Below, piece by piece: positions 55,401 through 64,000 of a stretch of 64,000 nt of DNA. Below the pieces are notes generated by a model. The model had not been told where the DNA came from, did no database searches, and was given only the letters and a program-made list of their open reading frames with translations. Position 1 is the first letter of the stretch; every line of letters starts with the position of its first letter. The stretch lies in assembly GCA_947561585.1 (NCBI GenBank), contig CANNZV010002607.1, positions 1 to 64,000 of the forward strand, written 5' to 3'. Origin of the DNA: Caprella mutica (taxonomy: Eukaryota > Arthropoda > Malacostraca > Amphipoda > Caprellidae). Position numbers and translations under genes: made by a program.

Positions 55401-56994
55401 GTTACTATCTTAGAACACTCGTTACTACCTTAGAACACTCGTTACTATCTTAGAACACTCGTTACTACCTTAGAACACTCGTTACTATCTAAGAACACTC
55501 GTTACTATCTTAGAACACTCGTTACTATCTTAGAACACTCGTTACTATCTGAGAACACTCGTTACTATCTTAGAACACTCGTTACTATCTTAGAACACTC
55601 GTTACTATCTTAGAATATTCGTTACTACCTTAGAACACTCGTTACTATCTTAGAACACTCGTTAATATCTTAGAACACTCGTTACTATCTTAGAACACTC
55701 GTTACTACCTTAGAACACTCGTTACTATCTTAGAACACTCGTTACTATCTTAGAACACTCGTTACTACCTTAGAACACTCGTTACTACCTTAGAACACTC
55801 GTTACTATCTAAGAACACTCGTTACTATCTAAGAACACTCGTTACTATCTTAGAACACTCGTTACTATCTTAGAATATTCGTTACTACCTTAGAACACTC
55901 GTTACTATCTTAGAACACTCGTTACTATCTTAGAACACTCGTTACTATCTTAGAACACTCGTTTCTATCTTAGAACACTCGTTACTATCTTAGAACACTC
56001 GTTACTATCTTAGAACACTCGTTACTATCTTAGAACACATTGCTTATACCCAATGAAGAACTGACTTATTTGTCTACATTACACTGAGAGACAAAAAGAG
56101 ATTCTTTATATTGGTATGTGAAATGTACATAAAACACATAAACAGTTATTATATAACTCTTTAAGTAACTGAATAATTTATGCAGTAGCATCTAGAACCG
56201 AACATTAAAACAATATGAAGAAAAATAATCTGTAACAAGTGAATCACAATTGTGGCGCTATGTTAATAAATAGCTATTCCTATTATAGGTTTATATAGTA
56301 TGATTTACACCTCAAATATTTTGTAGATGGAACCAAATTAGGCACCAGCCGCAACTATATTTCTAATTAACAATATCAATTGATATTACAGGTATAAAGT
56401 AACACATGCAATTGAACCACTGTTCTAACAACAAGAATGTCAAAAATCATCTTTGAAATCAACAAATCACTGAAAACTACAACGACAGATAATTCAAATT
56501 TGAATGAAAATTCAATATTGATGAAATTTTAAGGATATAATCATCGATTTGTTGATTCTTAAATCAAAACATTAATTTTTGGCTATGGAGCAACCTTCAG
56601 GAGAAAAAAAGTTAAAATATTAAATTTTCATTCTTTTTGCCTTCCTTACATATCAATGATTGTAAATATATTTAACAAATTTCGGTATTTCGAACAGCGT
56701 TCACACTGCCATAGTTTAGAGTTTAAACTTTCCTTTTCTAAAAGCGAATCATTGTGACAAATGTTCAAGCTAATTAATTCTCTGAATTTAGATTCTAGCG
56801 CAATTCACCTGCCCCATGCCGAGTTTTTTCCTGACATAAGCTGGTAGGTGTAAGCCGTGAGTTCTTGCTGGCGATCTGTAGACATTGGGAGAAGAAGGAC
56901 CCCCTCTCAGTCCTCTCACTCCCCCGGGGCTTCTGCTCAGGGTCTTGATGTCTTCGGAGGAGTCGCCCCAACTGAATCGGCCCTGATCCGCCAT
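46012..56994 (-). CDS. Nrt: Neurotactin-like type II membrane adhesion protein (12 coding exons)
   Basis: Minus-strand coding exons: 56994-56809, 54305-54157, 53957-53807, 53424-53271, 51888-51801, 51612-51390, 51121-50816, 50735-50649, 50489-50207, 49845-49674, 48268-48139, 46473-46012. They sum to 2391 bases (796 residues plus stop), with every phase consistent. Seen: a 213-residue cytoplasmic part with basic clusters, a single membrane span (about 214-233, LCLLLFLLLGLVILL) preceded by RRKY, and a cholinesterase-like ectodomain with GVPYAVPPVGERRF, SEDCLHLDIFTP and FGGDPKAVTLLGHRAG. The nucleophile Ser is replaced by Arg440. Known: Drosophila Neurotactin is a type II heterophilic adhesion molecule with a non-catalytic esterase domain, which binds the secreted protein Amalgam. 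Inferred: orthologue acting in neural or epithelial adhesion. An acceptor two bases before the ATG implies an upstream 5' untranslated exon. Confidence 0.85.
46581..47554. mobile_element. Long palindromic (foldback/MITE-like) element in the last Nrt-like intron
   Basis: The left arm starts TATGGGCCACAAAAATGTTT. The right arm ends with its inverse (ACATTTTTGTGGCCCATA, ending 47554). Arms of about 440 bases can be followed almost continuously inward, through words such as GTGAGGGTGACTATTTTTGT and GGTTAAGGCTCGCTTCACAC, to a centre near 47000-47080. There is no coding capacity. In a transcript it would form a very long hairpin. Confidence 0.85.
47804..47984. mobile_element. Small palindromic element
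   Basis: The outer arms CAAGAGGTTATTTAAAC and GTTCAAATAACCTCTTG, and the inner arms ATAGAAAGATGTCCATTCAT and ATGAATGGAAATCCTTCTAT, are inverted about a centre near 47895. Part of it recurs at 39661-39770, so it is a dispersed family. Confidence 0.75.
48139..48268 (-). CDS. Nrt: Nrt-like coding exon 11
   Basis: Residues about 600-643. The acceptor on the minus strand is TTCCCGCAG|TTACCC and the donor ACTCTG|GTGAGA. It encodes WYVPPPPLPVFHQSEAVEAV and a helix ending NNWELLVTL, which joins directly to VSDAIL of the last exon. It enters in phase 2. Confidence 0.85.
48269..48837. other. Nrt-like intron 10, unique part
   Basis: No exon, element or array is recognised between coding exon 11 and the 18-bp array. 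Confidence 0.5.
48838..49690 (-). repeat. Exon-derived minisatellite, 18-bp unit, about 46 copies
   Basis: On the minus strand the unit is GAGAGGAGTAGTTACTGT. It starts inside coding exon 10, whose last codons (GAGAGGAGTAGTTACTTCGA and GAG, 49690-49674) are a version of the unit, and runs on through the intron. Five copies of the full exon-end and donor word CGAGAG|GTGAGG occur (near 49674, 49615, 49570, 49434, 49014). Every ordinary unit contains GTGAGA. Reading past the first donor meets TGA at once, so the array is not a coding extension. Confidence 0.95.
49674..49845 (-). CDS. Nrt: Nrt-like coding exon 10
   Basis: Residues about 543-599. The acceptor on the minus strand is CTCTCCTCAG|GCTCC and the donor TTCGAGAG|GTGAGG. 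It encodes IHTASSLLEELKYLFEKRSS, then a helix, and closes IRERSSYFER. It enters in phase 1 and leaves in phase 2, matching both neighbours. Its last 17 bases are the first unit of the 18-bp minisatellite. Confidence 0.85.
49846..50206. other. Nrt-like intron 9
   Basis: A G-run next to the acceptor (C-run in the sense of the gene, a strong pyrimidine tract), then AT-rich unique DNA. Confidence 0.5.
50207..50489 (-). CDS. Nrt: Nrt-like coding exon 9
   Basis: Residues about 449-542. It encodes LIHKLWLSGSPPIHP, a cysteine pair (NCSSLQCLQSLPPEEV) typical of the esterase fold, and WLVSDGVYIPFEG. The acceptor on the minus strand is CTATTCACAG|ATTCTC and the donor TTGG|GTGAGA. Confidence 0.9.
50649..50735 (-). 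CDS. Nrt: Nrt-like coding exon 8: dead nucleophile elbow
   Basis: Residues 420-448. FGGDPKAVTLLGHRAG is the nucleophile-elbow block of the esterase family, which normally reads G-E-S-A-G. Here it is G-H-R-A-G, with Arg440 at the serine position, so hydrolase activity is excluded. The acceptor is CCCCATAG|GTGTCG and the donor TACGCA|GTAAGT. Confidence 0.93.
50816..51121 (-). CDS. Nrt: Nrt-like coding exon 7
   Basis: Residues 318-419. SEDCLHLDIFTP is a hallmark of carboxylesterase-fold proteins. LPVVVFLGGASMAGDLLWPR is at the oxyanion-hole segment, and AGGQAASDLHAVLLW leads into the nucleophile elbow. The acceptor is CCCCCCAG|GGTGAA and the donor TGG|GTGACT. 306 bases, phase 0 at both ends. 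Confidence 0.92.
51122..51389. other. Nrt-like intron 6
   Basis: Unique intronic sequence. Nothing is recognised. Confidence 0.5.
51390..51612 (-). CDS. Nrt: Nrt-like coding exon 6: start of esterase-like domain
   Basis: Residues about 243-317. It encodes SCGTVRGLVIAPEQLQFLGV and PYAVPPVGERRFMPAQ, the N-terminal signature of the family, then the first disulphide loop (HCWQGTLDAVTPRQQCWQ). The acceptor is TTTCCGTAG|ATTCTC and the donor GCTAAG|GTGAGC. Confidence 0.92.
51801..51888 (-). CDS. Nrt: Nrt-like coding exon 5: membrane segment
   Basis: Residues about 214-242. Joined in phase 1 to the previous exon it gives RRKYLILCLLLFLLLGLVIL followed by LSVYWSTGKQSGDPR. This is a single hydrophobic span with positive charges on its N-terminal side, so the N-terminus is cytoplasmic (type II). 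The acceptor is TTTTACAG|TACTGT and the donor CCGAG|GTAAGA. Confidence 0.88.
52170..53021. mobile_element. GC-richer MITE-like element in Nrt-like intron 4
   Basis: The ends are perfect 16-base inverted repeats: AAGCCCCGGTCACACC at 52170-52185 and GGTGTGACCGGGGCTT at 53006-53021. The 852-base body is clearly richer in G and C than the surrounding intron and has loose internal repeats such as GCCAACGCCCGC and AGCCAACG. No transposase is present. No clear target-site duplication could be assigned. Confidence 0.75.
53271..53424 (-). CDS. Nrt: Nrt-like coding exon 4: juxtamembrane cytoplasmic region
   Basis: Residues about 163-214. It encodes HRCYLDLFDPSVPVIRD, then basic segments (REVPKRMPFKGGREW) and VWDRRKYL immediately before the membrane span. 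The acceptor is TTTTACTCACAG|ACGAAT and the donor CTCA|GTGAGT. Confidence 0.85.
53425..53806. other. Nrt-like intron 3
   Basis: AT-rich unique intron. No features are recognised. Confidence 0.5.
53807..53957 (-). CDS. Nrt: Nrt-like coding exon 3: cytoplasmic Ser/Pro-rich region
   Basis: Residues about 112-162. It encodes ESPNSPSLDHSPHPTPYRED and then MDPLMEDPIRGPLRGSIP. Several Ser-Pro pairs could be kinase sites (inference). The acceptor is CTTTCACCAG|TGAATC and the donor TCAGAG|GTGAGC. It enters in phase 2, completing GGT with the previous exon. Confidence 0.8.
54157..54305 (-). CDS. Nrt: Nrt-like coding exon 2: basic cytoplasmic region
   Basis: Residues 63 to about 112. It encodes SMENIRTVKYKRRDRHRDKR and then KGLLKIKRD, strongly basic and possibly binding acidic membrane lipids or a partner (inference). 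The donor is TATGG|GTGAGA. The acceptor CCACCACAG|CATGTT lies only a few bases from the 20-bp minisatellite that fills the preceding intron, so its pyrimidine tract is almost absent. Confidence 0.75.
54312..56037 (-). repeat. Minisatellite, 20-bp unit, about 86 copies
   Basis: Plus-strand unit TTAGAACACTCGTTACTACC with a common ACTATC variant. It occupies most of the intron between Nrt-like coding exons 1 and 2 and stops 7 bases short of coding exon 2. On the transcribed strand each unit carries AGTAACG and TTCTAAG, words that resemble branch-point sequences. The ACTACC form dominates near exon 2 and the ACTATC form on the far side. Confidence 0.95.
56038..56808. other. Nrt-like intron 1, unique part
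   Basis: AT-rich unique DNA between the minisatellite and coding exon 1. Nothing is recognised. Confidence 0.5.
56809..56994 (-). CDS. Nrt: Nrt-like coding exon 1: N-terminus
   Basis: Residues 1-62. The start MADQGRFSWGDSSEDIKTLS is chosen because an acceptor (CCCACAG|GT) lies two bases before the ATG, so the ATG is the first codon of this exon. A Gly/Arg/Ser-rich stretch follows, ending AYVRKKLGMGQ before donor CAG|GTGAAT. There is no signal peptide, as expected for a type II protein. Confidence 0.78.
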
Positions 56995-56996
56995 AC

Positions 56997-57602
56997 CTGT
57001 GGGTAAGAAAGAGTCATATGATGCAGTAGAGAAATAATGCCGTCATTTTAATACAGTGAATTATTAGAGCAAAAACTGTATCCAAACTAATTATGATATT
57101 TTGTGAGTGAAATGATGAATCTCAATAGGTAGGTTTGTTTTAATTAAGGAAAAAATCTGAAAAACTGCTATTGTCTGCAACATTATTGCCAAATGACTTC
57201 ACTTGACTAAAAAGCTTAACATTGATAGATTAAGTGAGTTATTTTCTATTTATGAAATCAATAGATTGCACAATTTAATTGCTGAACCTAGCACATATGA
57301 TGATTTTAAGTGCCGAGATTGATTTAAATCTTCACATGGCCCGGTGCACTATGTGGTTTGGCTCTCTATTATATGTATCAATAGATTAGTCATGAGATGT
57401 TAACGATTTAAAATATACAATATCGTTTATCTATTAACTATAACAGAACTTAATCCAATATCATTCTTTGCTTCACTTTCCCTTGTTCCATTCTCAAAGA
57501 ATATGTCAGTTTCTCTCTAACCTAATTTTCCTAACTAAATATATCGATAAAGAATGAATGGATTTTGACCAATATATATTCTGAGTTAGATGAAAACAGG
57601 AG
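56997..57602. other. Upstream of the Nrt-like ATG exon
   Basis: AT-rich unique DNA, presumably intron separating a 5' untranslated exon from the first coding exon. No exon is recognised. Confidence 0.4.
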
Positions 57603-57965
57603 TAACTAGATGATGGACACTCGTAAAGCGCATACCTTCGCTGCGCTTATAAATGACCTTGCCCATCGAATAATCCTTGAGTTACAAATGACCTTGACCT
57701 TTGAATGGTTCCTAGATAATGACTAATCGTCCCACCAAATTTCAGGTAATTTGGAAAGATACCTTTTGAGTTATTGAGTTATAAATGACCTTGACCTTGA
57801 TCTTTCATCCGATTGCTCCCAAAATCTAATCAAATGGTTCCTGTATAATGACCAATTGTCTCATCAGATTTCAGACAATTTGGTTAAATACTTTTTGAGT
57901 TATGTAAATATCAAAATTACAAATAAATGAATGCCGTTCAAAACATAACCTTCCGCAATGTAATG
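57603..57965. repeat. Dispersed repeat with TGACCTTGAC units, copy 2
   Basis: Same head (CACTCGTAAAGCGCATACCT), body (ATGACCTTGACCTTTGA, CCCACCAAATTTCAGG) and tail (AAATAAATGAATGCCG) as 2543-3125, but shorter by one or two internal units. Confidence 0.65.
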
Positions 57966-59930
57966 TATATTTTACAGTAAATAACGAACTAAATATTTTT
58001 ACTGACACAAAAATATATACTACCCTTCACTCAACTTATCTATTTATAATGTTCCAAGCAACGCTTTGAAAGAACTCGAACTAAGTCATTTTTTTACGAA
58101 AATTTGCTGATAGTTTGTAACTACAGTTATTTATTTAACGAAATCCTTTAATGAAGAACTAGATGTTGGTACGTGTGGACAGTGCCTTTAGAACAACTGC
58201 AGCAGCTCTTTGAAGTGGTGCTGGCAGTGAAGAAGGAGAGGAGGTGAGACTGGTGATGAGATCAGAGAGATCTTAGTCAAGGGGTGAGAGGCCTAGTGTT
58301 CCCCAGGGTGGTGTTTAGGGGTGCCTCACCACAGGGGATTGACTAGGGGGAGCACCATGAGGTATGTGTCTGCTCTAACATCAATTACACACACTTACAT
58401 TACTAAAAGAAGATGGAGTGAGTGATGTGACGTAAAACGTTAACAAAGCTATAGAATTCACTTAATTTACAATATAGTAGAATATCTGTATTTGAAACTC
58501 CATTACAACTAGATGACAGTAATAACTTGATGAGCATTGTCTAACCATGTCAAAGAGCAGGTTATAGTAGTTACATGACAAGAGTAATAGCACTACACTC
58601 TTGTGAGTGTGCTCCTCTACCTTCCAAACCATTGCTTCTGATGCAGAACACACAGGCCCTCTCAGTGTCTCCATAACTTGCTAAAAAGAGCATGTAACAG
58701 CTGCTTAACATTGGAAATACTGATTGTGAAAAAAACTGGATGTGTATTGGTCATTATTAATTGAAATAAACACTCATCACACTAGTGATGCACACTCATC
58801 ACACTAGTGATGCCACTCATCACAATAGTGATGCACATCACTCTGCTGGTTGTATCACTTCACTGATTGGTGGTTTATTTTTATCACCAAGGCTCCTCCA
58901 TCTCGACTCAGATCTACAAGTATCTCTCCCCACCATCTCCCCCAGCTCTCCTCACGCCCCATTGGGCAATTGCAATCCCCCGGGGGTGTGCTGGTGGTGG
59001 TGAGTGTAATTTCAATGTCTCCTCCCTAAATTGAGAGATTAATGTTTAATCAGCGAGTTGGGAGTAGGTAATTAATGATTACTTAATTGATACCAAACTT
59101 ATAGTCAAATACTCAACTATTTCAGGTGAATGTCATCATTGTAAAATGATATAAAATATCAAGGGTAGTGACGGTGGAAGAAGAAGAAGACATGACTCTT
59201 CCCTTCGTTAAGGAGGTTTGGCATCACTGATAGACTGGGTGAAGGTGATAGGAATACATACATACTATCTATAACCCAAACAATTAATTTTATCCTTTGT
59301 AGAAATTGAATTAAAGGGAAATGCGAAATTACAACTGTATGATAAGATAGTACGACTGATAAGAACCTGATTTAAGCATTTGGCCAGCACTGTGTGTGCT
59401 TTGGAGGTAAAACAAAAAGTAGCAAATTGTTATAAGATGCTATCAAATAACATATACCAGAATAATGTCGAAATAGAAAGATTCGGGTAATGGCTAATTT
59501 TAAAGTGTTGCCACGCCAGAGTTACTGAAACAAGAGAAAAATTTAGAAAACTTCGTTCGAATAACTGTGAGAGTTCACAAACCTGAAGATGGTTAGCTAA
59601 ACGATTTAGTAAAAATTATTACTTTTATTTCAGTGTATTAATTCATTATCTGAGAATTAATTTGCCAGTTGATGCTACAATATCTATTGTCATTTAATAT
59701 ATTCTAATTATTCAACCAGTGATTGTTATAGTTAGATATGATTTGCCTCACAGTTGTTCTAAATCTTCCAAGTAGAATAACTTTAACAAATTTGTTTTAA
59801 ATAATTACTTTGTATTTTACTAAATGTTTCTTATCCTTTGGGTGAAACGTCAGGAAAAGAGCCTGGAATTTAATAACTGCCATTCCTGCAGAATAATATT
59901 TAAGAATACGAATACTTACATTGAAACCTC
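57966..59930. other. Upstream region of the Nrt-like gene with GC-elevated patches
   Basis: Two patches, about 58142-58350 and 58885-59010, are distinctly richer in G and C than their surroundings. They could be non-coding exons or promoter sequence of the minus-strand gene. A minus-strand candidate exon ends near 58622 (AGGTAGAG). None can be proved. A three-copy 22-bp repeat lies at 58766-58830. Confidence 0.35.
58766..58830. repeat. Short tandem array, 22-bp unit, 3 copies
   Basis: CACTCATCACACTAGTGATG occurs twice exactly and once with one change. Each unit contains the palindrome CATCACACTAGTGATG. Confidence 0.85.
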
Positions 59931-60722
59931 ATATGTTATATTGTATATTGTATATTGTATATGTTATATTGTATATTTTATATTGTATATGTTATATGTT
60001 ATATTGTATATTTTATATTGTATATGTTATATTGTATATGTTATATTGTATATTGTATATTTTATATGTTATATTGTATATTTTATATTGTATATGTTAT
60101 ATGTTATATTGTATATTTTATATTGTATATGTTATATTGTATATGTTATATGTTATATTGTATATTTTATATTGTATGTTATATTGTATATGTTATATTG
60201 TATATTTTATATGTTATATTGTATAGGTTATATTGTATATTTTATATTGTATATGTTATATGTTATATTGTATATGTTATATTGTATATGTTATATTGTA
60301 TATTTTATATTGTATATGTTATATTGTATATGTTATATTGTATATGTTATATTGTATATGTTATATTGTATATTTTATATGTTATATTGTATATGTTATA
60401 TTGTATATTTTATATTGTATATGTTATATTGTATATGTTATATTGTATATGTTATATTGTATATGTTATATTGTATATGTTATATTGTATATGTTATATT
60501 GTATATTTTATATTGTATATGTTATATTGTATATGTTATATTGTATATGTTATATTGTATATGTTATATTGTATATTTTATATGTTATATTGTATGTGTT
60601 ATATTGTATATTTTATATTGTATATGTTATATTGTATATGTTATATTGTATATGTTATATTGTATATGTTATATTGTATATTTTATATGTTATATTGTAT
60701 GTGTTATATTGTATATGTTATA
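59931..60722. repeat. A/T/G minisatellite, 14-bp unit
   Basis: The unit is GTATATGTTATATT, mixed with GTATATTTTATATT. The plus strand contains no C across the array. The ILYMLYCICYIVYV-like frames it leaves open are not genes. Confidence 0.95.
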
Positions 60723-61810
60723 TTCCTTGCTGTAACAGCCTATTTCTATGTAATTATGAAAATAAAACCAATGAAAATTTCCGCATACATATATAAATAA
60801 GTAAATATTTGTGAATTATTGTTATACACTATACAAATAGACAATCTAGACCAGTTTAGTTACAAAGTACATTAAGTTACTTTATTACCGTTAATAATAC
60901 ATAAGTGCATACCGTTAACAAGTCAATAGGCATATTCTATTACTGAAAGGAAGACAACAATTTAATAAATACTTTGTACCATCACTATCATTGCTACAGC
61001 ATATCAGTGTGCTGACGTATCAAGTTATTCCATTTAAATGCTATTTAGGACATGCATTTCTTTCTACACATTCCACTGCAGTGTTGAGTTACGTAAAACA
61101 ACACCACCGTGACATCACGACCTGGAAACTTAGTCAAGTGATGACTACATATATAAAGTCTTTGAATTCAGTTACCTGTAGTCACCAGCACAATGAATGT
61201 ATCAAATGTCACTCATATTAAACCAGTGTAAATCATGTCATGCTCTTCTTAGTTAATAATTGATTATTAAAATAATTATAATATTGATATATGAAGAGCA
61301 ACAAGCTGTAATGTAAATTTTTTTAAAATTTGAAGTTCAAAATCATTTCTGCTGAAAAATTCTGATTATATTTAATTTGGGATATTATTTAAAAAAAAAA
61401 CAATAATGATTTCATCGGTACTGACATCATCACGTTATCATAACGATAAGATGTAGTAAATATATCGCTCGTTTGCGAGAACATCGTCATAAAGAAAAAA
61501 GCTATTTTTCAGGAAAGACATTTTAGTACATACACATTTAGCCTCCTAGCGGACAATTTTTGAGCTATATTGATGAAAGTTTCATCAAAATAAATCAGTA
61601 TCTTAAGATTTATATGTCTGTATAGATGAGACAAAAACGCATGTTTTTGTGTTTATTACGTTCTTCCTGCAAATGAGGATATGTAAAGAAATTGCCATAG
61701 CCTGCAAAAATGTGAATTCATACCATTTCTTTACTATATTATAAAAATCTTCCATTTGAAGATAATCCAATAGTCTCCAGAAATATTTTCATATTGAAAT
61801 GGGTTATAAG
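60723..61810. other. Unique AT-rich DNA
   Basis: No gene, array or element is recognised. The stretch ends with GTTATAAG, one of the two target duplications of the hAT MITE. Confidence 0.5.
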
Positions 61811-62812
61811 TAGAGCCCGGACTTTTAGGACCTATAAAAAAGGCATTTTAGGACCTAAAAAAAGGAATTTTAAGACCTAATAAATGGCATTTTAGGACCT
61901 ATCAATGCATTTTAGGACCTAAATTCAGCATTTTAGGACTTATGCATACACTTTTAGGATTAATAAATAGGTATTTACAACGAATTCATCAGCATTTTGA
62001 AATATAAAATTGACAGTTTATAGTACGTTTAAATGAAAAAAAAATGGTGAAAACAAATAAACAATTCATCCCTTAAAAATTCAATGAATCTAGTTTATAG
62101 TATATTTATTCAAATTTAACCTAAAAGTATTATAAAAAAAGGTTAGGTAAATTGAAATTCATGAAATGAAACTAATTCCAATATTAAATTCGAAATTTGT
62201 ATTCATAGCAAACTCTCGTAGTATAGACAACCTCAGATTAAACAAATCATACATTAGATAATTAGACAAATTAAGATACTCTGGAAATGTTATACAACAA
62301 AAACCACTAACAAGACAAAAAACACAATTTTTGTCGCCTGGCAGTTTTTCTATTGTAAATATTACAAATATTACTAGGTTCTACATATCTCTCTCTTTGA
62401 ATAGTTTATTATTCACTATTTTGTGCATGGCAGAGTCTGTGCTAAAAAATTGATGCAAAGAATCACAGAAAACTAGATACAGTGGTGACTGGTGACTATA
62501 CTAATTCTTGAAGTGATATAAGTAGTTTATTTGTATAATAATTCAGACAGATTTTGATTGAATTATAACGTTCTATAAATTTGTCAAAATAACCCATCAA
62601 CTTTACCGACCTACCAAATTATTTAATAAAATAAAAAGCCCAAAATAAGACTTCACATCATTTTAGGAGTTTATGATATTTTAGGACTTAATGGCATTTA
62701 TGGCATTTTAAGGACCTTATGGCATTAATTGACTTTATTGCATTTATTGATTTTATGGCATTTTACATCTTTTATGGCATTTTAGGACTTTATGGCATTT
62801 GTCCGGGCTCTA
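61811..62812. mobile_element. hAT-type MITE with 8-bp target duplication
   Basis: The 12-base terminal inverted repeats TAGAGCCCGGAC and GTCCGGGCTCTA are perfect. The flanking 8 bases GTTATAAG are identical on both sides (61803-61810 and 62813-62820). The subterminal regions carry about six GGCATTTTAGGACCT-like words at the left and a similar series (TATGGCATTTTAGGAC) at the right. This is the transposase-binding arrangement common in hAT elements. The 1002-base element encodes nothing. Known: hAT transposases make 8-bp duplications. Confidence 0.92.
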
Positions 62813-64000
62813 GTTATAAGTATTGATATATAATACTTATTAGTAAAATTTTGCAGAAAAAAAATTGTTCTAAATTGATTATGAGCAGAATGATACAGTT
62901 TATTTGGATCCGAAAATATTCAAATACACAGGAAAATGTAAGCGAGGATAGAATATTATTATGCATAATGCATATATAGTATCAACAAAATGTAGTAGAT
63001 GTCGCATATTTCTCGAGCTGTTTTATCACATTTGAGCATTTCACATCAAAACTTAGTGATACTATTATAGAGATCCTAAAAGTAGCAAGTCAATAACCAA
63101 GATATCTTATTCATATTAGATTTTGAGCCTCAGTACTCTTTCCATAGACAAATAAGATGATGTTTGTTGTGGAACAAAAGGCTTGCAACAAAGGAAGCAA
63201 GAAGAAAGACATTGCTTAGCTTTATAGCAGAATGGCACGTCTTACCATTCACTGCCTAACAGAAGAATAATCTGAGGAGAAACACAACCGCGTCACGGAC
63301 AGCTGCTGAACGTAGAATGATGCTGTGACTGAGAACAGCCTATAGACATCAACTTTAGGACAAAGATTGTAAAATAAGGATTTGGAGTTAAAATATGAAA
63401 GGCTTTAGTTAAAATGGTAAAAAAAAGTTTTAAAAGGATGAAACAGGATCTCGCACTTTCTATTTGAAATACAGTAAAATTATATTATTTGAATATTGTT
63501 TATTGAAATATCATTTACAACTAAATTAAGTTAAGTTAATTTAAGAATTAACCACATTATTTTGTGACTCGATTCTTCAACGGATGACATTCCAATCTTC
63601 TATTCCTAAATGTATTGATTCCATATTCTGTTCCACTGGAGATAACTCTATTCATTTCAATAAACTGTCGTATGATTCGCTCCGAGAGATTGGAGTCCTG
63701 ACAGTTATGATTTTACACCCAATGAGAGGAGGGATTATTACCGCTGAGATGTGCCTACAAAGCACGTCTTTATAAAGAGGGGAGATGAGTGAGTACCGCT
63801 ACGTGTCAGGGGATCAAAAGGATGGGGTCCTGAGTCTAGACTATCAAATTGAAAACTAAAAAGGTTACTTTATGACATTTAATGAGAATAATTCAAAAAC
63901 TGCAATCAGACTCAATGTTCTCTAGTTTATAGAGAAAGGCTCTAAAATCATTTTGTATAATACTGAAACTACTAAAAGGATGAGCTATAAACCTTCAATT
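62813..64000. other. Unique DNA to the window end
   Basis: After the hAT target duplication the sequence is AT-rich. 63580-63780 is open for 63 codons but has no family resemblance or splice support. Nothing further is supported. Confidence 0.45.

Overview
The window is AT-rich eukaryotic DNA with spliced genes, GT-AG introns of very uneven length, decayed DNA transposons and a LINE. The two genes I can reconstruct, a secreted coiled-coil/fibrinogen-domain protein and a neurotactin-like adhesion protein, point to an insect. The order cannot be fixed from the sequence.

Layout. 1-4853 is upstream DNA with two related inverted-repeat elements. 4854-38672 (+) is a 15-exon gene encoding an 848-residue secreted protein: signal peptide, long coiled-coil and Pro/Thr-rich region, and a C-terminal fibrinogen-related domain. 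Its 18 kb first intron is largely minisatellite DNA plus a foldback-like element and a Tc1/mariner relic. Its 7.3 kb intron 13 holds a decayed I/Jockey-type LINE with a Tc1-like transposon inserted in it. 39276-46011 is intergenic and dominated by a 3.2 kb minisatellite. 56994-46012 (-) is a 12-coding-exon gene for a 796-residue neurotactin-like protein: basic cytoplasmic region, one type II membrane segment, and a cholinesterase-like ectodomain whose nucleophile serine is replaced by arginine. The two genes converge tail to tail. 57000-64000 is upstream of the neurotactin gene and holds a dispersed-repeat copy, an A/T/G minisatellite and a 1.0 kb hAT-type MITE with perfect 8-bp target duplications.

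The most striking property is tandem repetition. About 19 arrays with units of 14-50 bp occupy roughly 16.8 kb, about a quarter of the window. Two arrays have clearly grown out of coding-exon edges: one from the last 42 coding bases and stop codon of the fibrinogen gene, the other from the 5' splice site of neurotactin coding exon 10. A third abuts the 3' splice site of neurotactin coding exon 2. These exon-edge minisatellites are the best candidates for something new here. The arrays are open in several frames, but those long open frames are products of periodicity and are not called as genes.

Both gene models rest on signal and domain logic and on complete agreement of intron phases. 5' untranslated exons, promoters and poly(A) sites could not be established.
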